In this document: piece by piece, positions 1 to 8,109 of the stretch
Layout of the letters: each line of letters opens with the position of its first letter
How positions within the stretch are numbered: the stretch's first letter is position 1
Assembly: GCA_910585265.1 (NCBI GenBank)
Contig: CAJUCA010000009.1
Span: 3,607-67,606 of the forward strand
Source of the DNA: an uncultured Oscillospiraceae bacterium
Lineage (GTDB): Bacteria > Bacillota > Clostridia > Oscillospirales > Oscillospiraceae
DNA length: 64,000 nt
Reading direction: 5' to 3'
Program-made: the position numbers and the translations under genes
The notes under the pieces: generated by a model
Seen by the model: the letters and a program-made list of their open reading frames with translations, nothing else
The model's database searches: none
Told to the model about the DNA's origin: nothing

Positions 1-51
1 AGAGTATAATATTACCGCGCAATCCCCTAACAATATTAAGGAGTGATACCA

Positions 52-1065
52 ATGAGCATCAAAGTAGGTATTAACGGGTTTGGCCGCATCGGCCGCCTGG
101 TCTTCCGCGCCGGCATCAACAGCAGCGACATCGAGTTCCTGGGCATCAACGACCCCGGCATGACCCCCGACTATATGGCCTATATGCTCCGCTATGATAC
201 CATGCAGGGCAAGTTCGACGGCGAGATCACCTGGGACGACGAGTCCATCACCGTCAACGGCAAGAAGGTCATGGTCTACGCCAAGATGAACCCCTCCGAG
301 CTGCCCTGGGGCCAGCTGGGCGTGGAGTACGTGGTGGAGGCCACCGGCCTGTTCCTCACCAAGGAGAAGGCCCAGGGCCACATCGACGGCGGCGCGAAGA
401 AGGTCGTCATGACCGGCCCCTCCAAGGACGACACCCCCATGTTCGTGTGCGGCGTGAACCTGGACAAGTACACCCCCGACATGACCTTCGTGTCCAACGC
501 CTCCTGCACCACCAACTGCCTGGCCCCCATCGCCAAGGTGCTCAACGATAACTGGGGCATCAAGGACGGCCTGATGACCACCGTGCACTCCACCACCGCC
601 ACCCAGAAGACCGTGGACGGCCCCTCCAAGAAGGACTGGCGCGGCGGCCGCGCGGCCTCCGGCAACATCATCCCCTCCTCCACCGGCGCGGCCAAGGCCG
701 TGGGCAAGGTCATTCCCGAGCTGAACGGCAAGCTGACCGGTATGTCCATGCGGGTGCCCACCCTGGACGTGTCCGTGGTGGACCTGACCGTCAACCTCGA
801 CAAGCCCGCCAAGTACGACGAGATCTGCGCCGCCATGAAGAAGGCCAGCGAGGGCGAGCTGAAGGGCATCCTGGGCTACACCGAGGACGCCGTGGTTTCC
901 TCCGACTTCCTGGGCGACGCCCGCACCTCCATCTTCGACAAGGGCGCGGGCATCGCGCTGACCGACACCTTCGTGAAGGTCGTCTCCTGGTACGATAACG
1001 AGATGGGCTACTCCAACAAGGTGCTGGACCTGATCCGCCACATGAACGGCGTGGACCACAAGTAA
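52..1065 (+). CDS. gapA: Glyceraldehyde-3-phosphate dehydrogenase, type I
   Basis: This cytosolic glycolytic enzyme oxidises and phosphorylates glyceraldehyde-3-phosphate with NAD. The 337-residue product starts MSIKVGINGFGRIGR, the N-terminal dinucleotide-binding motif, and carries the active-site motif SNASCTTNCLAP with catalytic Cys at residue 152. Length is normal for the family. An in-frame GTG lies 9 bases upstream at 43, but TAAGGAG at 37-43 is ideally spaced for the ATG at 52. A TATAAT at 5-10 may be its -10 box; the -35 would lie outside the window. A strong hairpin follows the stop. Identity is near certain. Confidence 0.97.
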   Translation: MSIKVGINGFGRIGRLVFRAGINSSDIEFLGINDPGMTPDYMAYMLRYDTMQGKFDGEITWDDESITVNGKKVMVYAKMNPSELPWGQLGVEYVVEATGLFLTKEKAQGHIDGGAKKVVMTGPSKDDTPMFVCGVNLDKYTPDMTFVSNASCTTNCLAPIAKVLNDNWGIKDGLMTTVHSTTATQKTVDGPSKKDWRGGRAASGNIIPSSTGAAKAVGKVIPELNGKLTGMSMRVPTLDVSVVDLTVNLDKPAKYDEICAAMKKASEGELKGILGYTEDAVVSSDFLGDARTSIFDKGAGIALTDTFVKVVSWYDNEMGYSNKVLDLIRHMNGVDHK

Positions 1066-1087
1066 TTGAGGCCGAACCCGTGACAAG

Positions 1088-1122
1088 AAATGCCCGCGCG
1101 GTTCCTACCGCGCGGGCATTTT
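1088..1122 (+). terminator. Rho-independent terminator of gapA
   Basis: A near-perfect inverted repeat (AAATGCCCGCGCGGT, loop TCCT, then its complement) ends in a short T run just after the gapA stop codon. Stem strength and position fit an intrinsic terminator. Confidence 0.85.
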
Positions 1123-1135
1123 GTGTCCCGCAGGC

Positions 1136-1164
1136 TTGCGCCGGCTGTCGAATTGTGGTAAACT
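1136..1164 (+). promoter_or_regulatory. Promoter of the Fst-like toxin mRNA
   Basis: The -35 is TTGCGC (1136-1141) and the -10 is TAAACT (1159-1164), separated by 17 bp. The transcript would start near 1171 and read the 31-codon ORF at 1212 into the shared terminator at 1318-1350. Confidence 0.6.
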
Positions 1165-1211
1165 ATAGGTGCTGCCCTTCCCCATACTGGCAACAGGAAG
1201 GGGGTGGATTT

Positions 1212-1307
1212 ATGGAAATAGTACTGGCATTCTTTGTGTCGGTCGCAGCGAGTGTAGTCGGCTACTACATAAGCAAGTGGCTTGACCGGCACGGTAAGGG
1301 CAGGTAA
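1212..1307 (+). CDS. Fst/par-like type I toxin peptide candidate, 31 aa
   Basis: This tiny ORF encodes a hydrophobic segment (residues 2-19, rich in V, A, F) followed by ISKWLDR and a basic tail. The architecture resembles Fst-family membrane toxins, whose helix is followed by a charged, ISxxLD-like stretch. The Shine-Dalgarno GGAAGGGGG (1196-1204) can pair with CCCTTCC at 1175-1181, so translation could be blocked by a 5' hairpin as in known type I toxins. An opposing promoter and a bidirectional terminator complete the locus. Toxicity is inference; the peptide could be another small membrane protein. Confidence 0.6.
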   Translation: MEIVLAFFVSVAASVVGYYISKWLDRHGKGR

Positions 1308-1317
1308 GCACAAAAAG

Positions 1318-1350
1318 GGCCCCCGGAGAGCGGCTACCTCTCCGGGGGCC
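1318..1350. terminator. Bidirectional terminator shared by toxin mRNA and antisense RNA
   Basis: A 13-bp GC stem (GGCCCCCGGAGAG and its complement, 7-nt loop) is followed by TGATTTTTG on the plus strand and CTTTTTG on the minus strand, so it can stop transcripts from both sides. Confidence 0.75.
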
Positions 1351-1397
1351 TGATTTTTGCGTGGACTTATGGATCTCAGTACTGGCATTCTTTGGCT
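1318..1397 (-). ncRNA. Candidate antisense antitoxin RNA
   Basis: A minus-strand promoter with -35 TTGCAA (1432-1427) and -10 TATACT (1409-1404), spacer 17 bp, predicts an RNA starting near 1397 and ending at the shared terminator, about 80 nt long. It carries the complement of a 17-nt direct repeat, AGTACTGGCATTCTTTG. That repeat occurs inside the toxin ORF (1220-1236) and beyond the terminator (1378-1394). This gives a second pairing site besides the terminator, the arrangement known for pAD1 par RNA I/RNA II. Confidence 0.55.
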
Positions 1398-1450
1398 ACC
1401 TTTAGTATAGCACAGCCAGCGGGAATTTGCAAGAGGGAAAATCCCCGCCC

Positions 1451-2164
1451 TCATTCGATCTTGTAATCCTTCCCAAACTGCATATCGGAGAACCGCCGGG
1501 TGGCGTCCGCGTCCAGCTCCCCGTCGTCCATCCCCGGCAGCAGCAGATCGTCGGGCATGGGGGGCACGTCGTCGTCCGGCCCCACCGCCACTAAACGGGG
1601 GGCGGGCTTCTCCTCCGCCTTGGGGGGCTCCGCCTCCGCCAGCACCTGGGCGGCCACGGCGGCCTCGATCTGGGCGGAGGGATCGTCCCTGGGCTCCTGG
1701 GCCGATTCCGGGGGCACCAGCTCCCCCAGGCCCGCCAGGAAGGCCATCTCCTGCTCGTGGAACTGGGCCAGCTTCTTCACGTAGGCGGCGGTGGACTCCT
1801 GGGCCTGCTTCAGGCGGTACTCCTCGGCGGCCACGGATTTCTCCAGCTCCTTCACCCGCCTCCGGGCGTCCTTCTCCGCGTCTCCCATAAGCTGGGCCTG
1901 CTTCTTCTTGGCCTCGCCCACCAGGTCGTCCGCCATCTTCTGGGCGGCCAGCAGGGTCTTGCGCATGGCGTCGTCGGTGGCCCGGTACTCCTCCACCGTC
2001 TCGGAGAGCACCTTCAGCTTGTTCTTCAAAATGGCGTTCTCGTTGTAGAGCGCGGTATAGTCCTCGGTGAGCGTGTCCAGGAACTCGTCCACCTGGGCCA
2101 GGTTATACCCGCCCAGGGTGGCCTTGGCAAAGGAGTGGCTGGCCACTTCCTGCGGTGTCAGCAT
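1451..2164 (-). CDS. divIVA: DivIVA-family cell-division/polarity protein
   Basis: This coiled-coil protein binds curved membrane at septa and poles. The N-terminus MLTPQEVASHSFAKATLGGY followed by NLAQVDEFLD is the DivIVA lipid-binding domain. Residues about 30-140 are heptad-rich, and the C-terminal 100 residues are acidic and proline-rich, ending KDYKIE. ATG at 2164 (237 aa) is chosen because AGGGGG lies 10 bases upstream; a TTG three codons earlier would overlap it. It is the last gene of a cluster with sepF, the YggS-type gene and an HlyD-like gene, the usual Firmicutes ylm neighbourhood. Confidence 0.9.
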   Translation of the reverse strand: MLTPQEVASHSFAKATLGGYNLAQVDEFLDTLTEDYTALYNENAILKNKLKVLSETVEEYRATDDAMRKTLLAAQKMADDLVGEAKKKQAQLMGDAEKDARRRVKELEKSVAAEEYRLKQAQESTAAYVKKLAQFHEQEMAFLAGLGELVPPESAQEPRDDPSAQIEAAVAAQVLAEAEPPKAEEKPAPRLVAVGPDDDVPPMPDDLLLPGMDDGELDADATRRFSDMQFGKDYKIE

Positions 2165-2217
2165 AGGTTCCAATCCCCCTTATATCTCTCAGTTGCGGTA
2201 TCCCGCCGTATGTATTG

Positions 2218-2688
2218 TCAGAAATACAGCCCGTTGTTTTCCAGCTCGTCGATGAGATCGCCCAGAATCTCCACGTTATAGGGGGTAATAATGTAAGTGG
2301 ACAGGGCCACCTTCTTGATGGTGCCCTCGTTGGCGTAGGCCACGCCGGACAGGAAGTCGATGAGGCGGCGGGCGATGTTCTTGTCGGTCTGCTCCAGGTT
2401 GAGCACCACGGTGCGCTTGTCCCGCAGGTGGTCGGCGATCTCGGAGGCGTTCTCAAACTTGGTGGGGCTTACCAGCACCACCTGGAGCTGGGTGGTGGTG
2501 TGGATATTGACCACCTTGTTGCTGCGGCGGTCCATGTCCCGGTCCCGATCCCGGTCCCGGTCGCGGTCCCGATCCCTGGCGGGCTCCCGGACGGCTGAGC
2601 CGACGGGGGCGAAATCCTCCTCGTAGCCATCGTCCTCCTCGTCCTCATAGGGGCGGGCCAGACGCTTCAGTTCATCAAAAATGCTCAT
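2218..2688 (-). CDS. sepF: SepF cell-division protein
   Basis: SepF links FtsZ filaments to the membrane during septum formation. The 156-residue product has an N-terminal amphipathic helix (MSIFDELKRLARPYED), a low-complexity linker with a run of Arg-Asp dipeptides (about residues 40-58), and the C-terminal SepF/DUF552 fold (VVNIHTTTQLQVVLVSPTKF to the end). The start at 2688 has GGAAGGAG upstream. The gene overlaps the end of the YggS-type gene by 14 bp, implying translational coupling. The RD run is coded by GGGACC-type hexamers and is probably length-variable. Confidence 0.92.
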   Translation of the reverse strand: MSIFDELKRLARPYEDEEDDGYEEDFAPVGSAVREPARDRDRDRDRDRDRDMDRRSNKVVNIHTTTQLQVVLVSPTKFENASEIADHLRDKRTVVLNLEQTDKNIARRLIDFLSGVAYANEGTIKKVALSTYIITPYNVEILGDLIDELENNGLYF

Positions 2689-3433
2689 TGACGGGTCTCC
2701 TTCCATCGTGAGGTAAAGGGGGCGGTGAGCCCTCCGGTAAAGCAGACGGGCGGGGGCCGAACAGGGCGGAGCCCACCCGGACACAGGTAGAACCCGCGGC
2801 GACCGCGTCCCGGTAGTCGCCGCTCATGCCCATGGACAGCACGTCCAATATCTTATTATGGCCTATTTCCCGTCTTATGTCAACAGCTAATTGACGCAGA
2901 GCTTCAAAAAATTGGAGATTTCCTCCAGGCCGGAGGGCCGGGGGCGGGATACACATCAGCCCCCGGAGGCGGACGCCCTTCAGCTGGCCGGCCATCCGGG
3001 CGGCGTCCAGGGCCTGTTCCGGGGGGAAGCCGGATTTGGACGCCTCCCCCGCCAGATTGATCTCCAGCAGGATGTCCTGGACCAGCCCCAGCTTGTCCGC
3101 CTGGGCGGCGATGGCCCGGAGCAGCTTTTCCGACGAGACGGAGTGGATCAGCGACACCTTCCCCACCACATACTTCACCTTATTGGTCTGTAAGTGCCCG
3201 ATGAAGTGGACGGACGCCCCCCGGTAGGCGTCGTCCGCCAGATGGGCGGTGAGCTCCTGCACCCGGTTCTCCCCGCAGGCGGTGATGCCGGCGGCGACGG
3301 CGGCCCGGATCTCGCCGGAGGTCCGGGTTTTGGTGGCGGCCAGCAGGGTGACGTCCGCCGGGTCCCGGCCCGCGGCCCGGGCCGCCTCCGCGATGCCCGC
3401 CCGTATGTTCGCTATGTTTTCGTTAAAACCCAT
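2675..3433 (-). CDS. YggS/PROSC-type pyridoxal-phosphate homeostasis protein
   Basis: This alanine-racemase-fold protein binds PLP and buffers cellular PLP and amino acids without a known catalytic role. The PLP lysine is Lys35 in LLAATKTR; other family motifs are FIGHLQTNKVKYVV and the C-terminal GMSGDYRDAVAAGSTCVRVG followed by SALFGPR. The 252-residue length is slightly above the usual 220-230 because of a proline-rich C-terminal tail. ATG at 3433 begins the conserved MGFNENIANI. In Firmicutes it is typically encoded beside sepF (ylmE-ylmF), as here. Confidence 0.92.
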   Translation of the reverse strand: MGFNENIANIRAGIAEAARAAGRDPADVTLLAATKTRTSGEIRAAVAAGITACGENRVQELTAHLADDAYRGASVHFIGHLQTNKVKYVVGKVSLIHSVSSEKLLRAIAAQADKLGLVQDILLEINLAGEASKSGFPPEQALDAARMAGQLKGVRLRGLMCIPPPALRPGGNLQFFEALRQLAVDIRREIGHNKILDVLSMGMSGDYRDAVAAGSTCVRVGSALFGPRPSALPEGSPPPLPHDGRRPVNEHF

Positions 3434-3509
3434 GCCGCGCCAGCCTCCCTCGTTCTGTATGCCGGAATGTCCATCGCGTTGTCGGGGAGGGGCCTGCCCC
3501 TCCCCCGCA

Positions 3510-4784
3510 TTACCGGACCACCTTCCCATCGTAGATGCCGGAGGAGTTCAGGATGATCTCATCCCCCGCCCGCAGCCGCTTGGCGGCGGCGGGGTCCACC
3601 GGGCGCACCAGATAGAAGTTCTCGTCGGTGTAGAGGATCTCCACCTCCCGGCCCCAGGCCTGGGACCGCTCCACGATGTAGACCTTGTAGCGGTTCACCT
3701 GCCGGGTGGGGCCGTCCGGGTTCCCGCTCTCCAGCGGCTCGTCCACCGTCTCCACCCGCAGGGCCTTCCGGGGGACGCGGATGCCCTCCAGGTGGTGGAT
3801 CACCACGTCCACCGTCTGGGCCCGCAGGAGGGTGGTGTCCGCCAGGTGGGAGCGGCAGGAGAAAATGGCCAGGGTCTGCTCCCCCTCCAGGGACACCCGG
3901 TCCAGCTCCATGGGGATCTGGCCGTAGTAGTCGCCGGAGAAGGTGAGGGTGTAGGTCCTGCCGGACTTCAGCCCGGTGTCGGTGCCCTCCAGCAGGGCGG
4001 CGAAGTACCAGGTGGAGCCGGTGATCAGCTTGCCCACCGGCCCGGCGGCGGGGGCGGGGGACTGGGCCAGCAGGGCCTCCAGCCCGGCGGCGGTAAGCCC
4101 CTCCAGCTTATCCGGGGTGAGCAGCCCCTCCCAGCCGTCCACCGTGCCGGAGAACACCCCGGCGGCGGGGGTGTACACCACACTGGCCACCTGGTTCAGC
4201 GAGGCGTTGAGCTGGGCCAGCTCCGCCTGCTTGGACTGGATCAGCTGGCCCAGCTGTCCGGCGGCGTTGGTGTCGCCGTAGGCGTAGTCCCGCTTGAACA
4301 CCATGGTGCGCAGGCTGAGGGCGTAATCCTCCAGGGCGGTGAGATCCCCCTTGGCGGTGAGGGAGCGCAGGGCGGTGATGGAGGAGAGCACCTGCCCGTC
4401 CAGCCGGGAGGCGTCGGTGGCCTGGGTGCCGGAGGACAGGGCGTACTGGAGCTGCTCAATCTCGGCGGAGAGGGTGCGGATGGCCTGCCGGGTGGTGAGG
4501 GCGGCGGGGTCGGTGTACAGCAGGGCGGCGGCCTGTCCGGCGGCGGCCTTTTCCCCCTCCGCCAGGATCTGGTCCACGTAGCTGCCCCCGGCGTCGGGGA
4601 GGATGGTCTCCTCCCGCACCAGGATGCCGCGGGCCTCCATGCCCACGTCCTGGGTGTAGGTGTAGGCCCGGGCGGTGACCAGCGGCTCCTCCCAGCCCTG
4701 GACGAAGTAGACGGCCAGGTAGACCGCCACCCCCAGGCAGAGGATGGCGATCATCACCTTGGTAGCGAGGGTGCTTTCTTTCAT
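3510..4784 (-). CDS. HlyD-like membrane-anchored adaptor protein
   Basis: The 424-residue protein has one N-terminal membrane segment (residues about 9-28). A lipoyl/barrel-sandwich-like region follows (GILVREETILPDAGGSYVDQ), then a helical hairpin (about 100-215) and a beta-rich C-terminal half ending in KRLRAGDEIILNSSGIYDG. This is the layout of HlyD/RND periplasmic adaptors, which in Gram-positives sit outside the membrane. The gene precedes the YggS-type gene, sepF and divIVA on the same strand, a linkage seen in Clostridia, so a role near the division site or in envelope export is plausible. No partner transporter is encoded nearby. Confidence 0.75.
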   Translation of the reverse strand: MKESTLATKVMIAILCLGVAVYLAVYFVQGWEEPLVTARAYTYTQDVGMEARGILVREETILPDAGGSYVDQILAEGEKAAAGQAAALLYTDPAALTTRQAIRTLSAEIEQLQYALSSGTQATDASRLDGQVLSSITALRSLTAKGDLTALEDYALSLRTMVFKRDYAYGDTNAAGQLGQLIQSKQAELAQLNASLNQVASVVYTPAAGVFSGTVDGWEGLLTPDKLEGLTAAGLEALLAQSPAPAAGPVGKLITGSTWYFAALLEGTDTGLKSGRTYTLTFSGDYYGQIPMELDRVSLEGEQTLAIFSCRSHLADTTLLRAQTVDVVIHHLEGIRVPRKALRVETVDEPLESGNPDGPTRQVNRYKVYIVERSQAWGREVEILYTDENFYLVRPVDPAAAKRLRAGDEIILNSSGIYDGKVVR

Positions 4785-5614
4785 GGTTTGGTTCCTTTCT
4801 CTTTCTGGGGGGGTTCCCCCGAGGCCCCCTTCTGGTTCCTTGGGCAGGGGGCACCCCTGCGGGGGGGTGTTCCTTTCTGCTCGTGCAGAGAGGAACCGAA
4901 AGACACGCTTAAGGGGGAGGCCTCCGGGTGGAGACGGCCCAGAGGGCGGGCCGTCTCCACAGTCGGCTTCCCCCTTAAGAATCCCCCTTTATACGGGGGC
5001 TGTCAGATCGGTGGGCTGGGTGGTTTTCCTTCCGGCGCGGAGCTTATACGGACGCGGGGGCCCCTGTTTCCGCTGCCGCTGAGTGTGTGGGTACTGAGGG
5101 TTGGGTGGGGTCCATATTGGATGCGCCTGGGTGGCGGGTGGTGCTGGCGGGGCGTTCCCTCATCCGTCAGCCTGCGGCGATGCCAGCTTATTATGACACG
5201 GCGGAAAGGCGGCACAAGCCTTCCCCCTTCCAGGGGGAAGGTGCCCCAGCGCGCACGCTGGGGCGGATGAGGGTGCGGATATCAGGCGCGTCCTCCTGGA
5301 AGCCCCCTCATCCGTCATGGCCTGCGGCGATGCCAGCTTATTATGACACGGCGGAAAGGCGGCACAAGCCTTCCCCCTTCCAGGGGGAAGGTGCCCCAGC
5401 GCGCACGCTGGGGCGGATGAGGGTGCGGACGTTAGGCGCATCCCCAGAAAGCCCCCTCATCCGTCAGCCTTCGGCTGCCACCTTCCCCCCTGTGGGGGGA
5501 AGGCATGGCGATATGGGCCGCACCCCGGGCGCACCCGGAAAAACCCCCGCAGGGGCGTCCCCTGCCCCCACCCCCGGGGGAACGGGGGGAACCCAGGCAG
5601 GGGGGCACACCCCC
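4785..5614. repeat. Gene-free 830-bp stretch made of nested and duplicated repeats
   Basis: I see no credible gene here. At 4867-4896 and 4910-4980 there are nested inverted repeats: GTTCCTTTCTGC and its near-complement, and CTTAAGGGGGA bracketing GTGGAGACGGCCC and its complement. A unit of about 123 bp is duplicated in direct orientation at 5157-5279 and 5305-5429, with a 2-nt indel near the start. A third partial relative lies at 5455-5506. The unit contains the dispersed CCTTCCCCC palindrome motif found elsewhere in the window. Confidence 0.75.
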
Positions 5615-5860
5615 CTACCCCTCCAGCTCCACCGGATGCTCCGGCGCAATCGTGGAAATCGCGTGCTTGTAGATGACCTGCTGCTTGCCGTCGGACACCA
5701 CCACCACCACGTAGGGGTCGAAGGCGGTGATCACCCCCCGGAGCTGGTAGCCGTTCATCAGGAACACGGTGACCCGGGCGGCGGCGCGGCGGGCGGCGGA
5801 CAGAAAGGCGTCCTGGATGTTGGGCTGTTTGTTGACGGAAATGGTGGATGTAAGGCTCAT
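5615..5860 (-). CDS. hfq: RNA chaperone Hfq
   Basis: Hfq forms Sm-like hexameric rings that bind small RNAs and mRNAs. The 81-residue product has the Sm1 motif region (VTVFLMNGYQLRGVITAFD) and Sm2 (YKHAISTI), with the usual NIQDAFL start helix. ATG at 5860 has GAGGAG 8 bases upstream; the alternative GTG three codons earlier lacks spacing. It lies 83 bp downstream of miaA on the same strand, the conserved miaA-hfq order. Confidence 0.94.
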   Translation of the reverse strand: MSLTSTISVNKQPNIQDAFLSAARRAAARVTVFLMNGYQLRGVITAFDPYVVVVVSDGKQQVIYKHAISTIAPEHPVELEG

Positions 5861-5943
5861 GGTAAACACTCCTCTTTATTTTGGAGCCGCGGGACCGTCC
5901 GGCGCGGAAATTTGCCCCGGGTTCCGTTTGGATTCGAGCCAGT

Positions 5944-6888
5944 TTATTGTAATCCAGCGTCCCTGATAAGTTCTGTCGAAAAAGAGAGGGCGGCGGAAAA
6001 ATCTGGTATTTTCTCCCATTCGAACCAGCGGGCGTCCCGGTTCCGGCGGAACCAGGTGAGCTGCCGCTTGGCGTACTGCCGGGAGCGGAGCTTCACCTCC
6101 TCCGCCCCCGACTGGACGGGGAGACCCGACCGGATGGCGGCGGCCAGCTCCTTATATCCGATGGCCTGCATGGCGGTGCAGTCCGGCGGGATGCCCGATT
6201 CCAGCAGGGCGCGGACCTCCCCCTCCAGCCCCTGGGCCATCATCTGGTCCACCCGGCGGTCGATGCGCTCCCACAGGTGGGGGCGTTGGGCAAAGTTCAG
6301 GGCGATGGTCAGCGGCGTATAGCGGCTGGGCAGGGCGCGGCTCTCCCGGTCGTGCTGGGACAGGGGCTTCCCGGTGGACAAAAACACCTCCAGGGCCCGG
6401 ATGATCCGCTTTTCGTCGTTGGGGTGGATGCTCCCGGCGGCGTCGGGGTCCACCTGGGCCAGCTGGGCGTACAGGGCGGGCAGGCCCTCCTGCCTGGCGC
6501 GGGCCTGGAGCTGGGGCCGCAGGCCGCTGTCCGGCTGGAAGGGGGCGAACTGGCGGCCCGCCACGAGATGGTCGATGTAAAGCCCCGTCCCCCCGGCGAT
6601 GATGGGCAGCTTTCCCCGGGCCAGGATGCCGTCCACAATGGGCACGGCGTCCGCCACGTACCGGGCCACGGAGTAGTTCTCCTCCGGCTCCGCCACGTCG
6701 ATCATGTGGTGGGGGACGCCCCGCTGCTCCGACTGGGTGGGCTTGGCGGTGCCGATGTCCATGCGGCGGTAGACCTGCATGGAGTCGGCGGACACCACCT
6801 CCCCGCCGAAGCGGAGGGCCAGCTCCGCGGCCAGGGCGGTCTTGCCCGAGGCGGTGGGGCCGCAGATCACCAGGATGTTGGGTTTCAT
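5944..6888 (-). CDS. miaA: tRNA dimethylallyltransferase MiaA
   Basis: MiaA prenylates A37 of tRNAs reading UNN codons, using dimethylallyl diphosphate. The 314-residue protein starts MKPNILVICGPTASGKT (P-loop at residues 10-17). It contains VSADSMQVYRRMDIGTAKP, HHMIDVAEPEENYSVA and the C-terminal RSRQYAKRQLTWFRRN segment that contacts tRNA. The start at 6888 has GAGAGGGGG upstream. Length and motifs are typical. Confidence 0.95.
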   Translation of the reverse strand: MKPNILVICGPTASGKTALAAELALRFGGEVVSADSMQVYRRMDIGTAKPTQSEQRGVPHHMIDVAEPEENYSVARYVADAVPIVDGILARGKLPIIAGGTGLYIDHLVAGRQFAPFQPDSGLRPQLQARARQEGLPALYAQLAQVDPDAAGSIHPNDEKRIIRALEVFLSTGKPLSQHDRESRALPSRYTPLTIALNFAQRPHLWERIDRRVDQMMAQGLEGEVRALLESGIPPDCTAMQAIGYKELAAAIRSGLPVQSGAEEVKLRSRQYAKRQLTWFRRNRDARWFEWEKIPDFSAALSFSTELIRDAGLQ

Positions 6889-7191
6889 GGACGGCCCCCT
6901 CTCGAAAAAATGACACTTTATAGGATACCATAAATTCCGCCGGGATTCAATAGGGCCAAGCGGGTGTTCACGGAAACCAATTTTGGGTGTGTTCCGTGTG
7001 CAATACAGGTCGGGCCGGTGAGGACACCGGCCCCTGAAACCGGGGCCATATCCGTAGGGGCCGGTGTCCCCATCGGCCCTTGCCGCGCCCTCCGCGCCCG
7101 ATTCAGCGGCGGTTCCCAAAAAGTACCCCGCATGAAACGCCGCTCCCGATCCATCCTAACCGTCAGGACGACATGAGGGGGCGGGCATTTT
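6889..7191. repeat. Intergenic region with miaA promoter and two palindromic repeats
   Basis: A minus-strand promoter for miaA (-35 TTGAAT at 6950-6945, -10 TATCCT at 6927-6922, 17-bp spacer) lies near the gene. Two copies of the dispersed GGGCCGGTG-ACACCGGCCC type palindrome occupy about 7014-7041 and 7057-7082. No coding potential is convincing. Confidence 0.55.
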
Positions 7192-7716
7192 ATGGCGCGG
7201 TGGCTCTGGTATTTTTATTGGTACAGCTTTTTGGGCTTCCTGCTGGAGGTGGCCTTTGCCCGGATCTCCGGCCACCCCAAGCGGGACCGGAAGTGCCTGC
7301 TCCTCCTGCCCCTGTGCCCGGTGTACGGCCTGGGGGCGTGCCTGATCCTCTGGCTGGCCCCCCTGGGGAGGGGGCCGCTGTGGGTGGCGGTGTCCGGCGG
7401 GCTGGCGGCCACCGGGGCGGAGCTGGTGCTGGGGGCCTTTTACCGGGACGCCCTGGGGGTGAAATTCTGGGACTACCAGGGGATGCCGGGGAGCCTGGGC
7501 GGGCTGGTGTGCCCGGTGTTCTCCCTGTGCTGGACGGTGCTGGCCCTGGTGCTGGTGTACGGCGTCCAGCCCCTGGCGGAGCCGTTCCTCGCCGCCATCC
7601 CGCCGGGGATGGCCCCGCCCGCGGCCATCCTGCTGGGGGCGGACGGGCTGGTGTCCTGCGCCGCCCTGCGGCGGTCGGGCAGCACGGAGGTGCTGCGGTG
7701 GTATATGGCGGAGTAG
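7192..7716 (+). CDS. CmpB-type putative ABC transporter permease (PF06541-like)
   Basis: The 174-residue product is hydrophobic with four to five predicted membrane segments. It opens with WYFYWYSFLGFLLEVAF and contains GALAATGAEL-like and FWDYQGMPGSLGGLVCPVFS segments, the aromatic pattern I associate with the family annotated as putative ABC transporter permease (CmpB). No ATPase gene adjoins it. It stands alone, followed by the composite repeat at 7717. Function is unknown. Confidence 0.7.
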   Translation: MARWLWYFYWYSFLGFLLEVAFARISGHPKRDRKCLLLLPLCPVYGLGACLILWLAPLGRGPLWVAVSGGLAATGAELVLGAFYRDALGVKFWDYQGMPGSLGGLVCPVFSLCWTVLALVLVYGVQPLAEPFLAAIPPGMAPPAAILLGADGLVSCAALRRSGSTEVLRWYMAE

Positions 7717-8010
7717 CCTTCCCCCCACAGGGGGGAAGGTGGCATCGCCGCAGGCGATGACGGATGAGGGGGCCTCCAGGGGATGCGCCTACCATCCGCT
7801 ACCATCCGCACCCTCCTCTGTGTAGGGGCGGACATTGTCCGCCCGCCCCTGCCGGGACGCGGCAAAAAACGGCGGGTGCGGAGAAGAAACGGCGGGCGCG
7901 GAGAAGAAACGGCGGGCGCACAAAAAACGGCGGGCGCACAAAAAACGGCGGACGCACAAAAAACGGCGGACGCGGCAAAGATACGGCGGGCGCACAATGT
8001 GCGCCCCTAC
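7717..8010. repeat. Composite palindromic repeat with a minisatellite, inverted copy at 14029
   Basis: The block consists of the CCTTCCCCCC palindrome, an ATGACGGATGAGGG segment, the GTAGGGGCGGACATTGTCC palindrome, and about seven 18-20 bp units built on ACGGCGGGCGCACAAAAA (7865-7997). It ends with the AATGTGCGCCCCTAC palindrome arm. The same modules in the same order, reverse-complemented and with about four minisatellite units, occupy 14029-14270. No gene is supported inside it. Confidence 0.8.
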
Positions 8011-8038
8011 AAAAGCCCCCCGCAAAACGGGGAGGTTC

Positions 8039-8067
8039 TTGACAACCTCTCCGTTTCAGCATACAAT
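8039..8067 (+). promoter_or_regulatory. Promoter of metNI
   Basis: The boxes are -35 TTGACA (8039-8044) and -10 TACAAT (8062-8067) with a 17-bp spacer, 43 bp before the metN start. Confidence 0.7.
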
Positions 8068-8109
8068 AAAGGCCATGATCAAAAACCCCGGGAGAGAGGG
8101 GAGAATCCC

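Noticed and set aside
3249..5270. Plus-strand open frame of 673 codons opposite the YggS and HlyD-like genes
   Set aside because: Low-complexity Gly/Pro/His-rich translation typical of a GC-rich antisense frame; the minus strand encodes recognisable proteins.
7865..7997. Possible CRISPR array (regularly spaced 18-20 bp repeats)
   Set aside because: Units are contiguous with no unique spacers, and no cas genes are nearby; it is a minisatellite.
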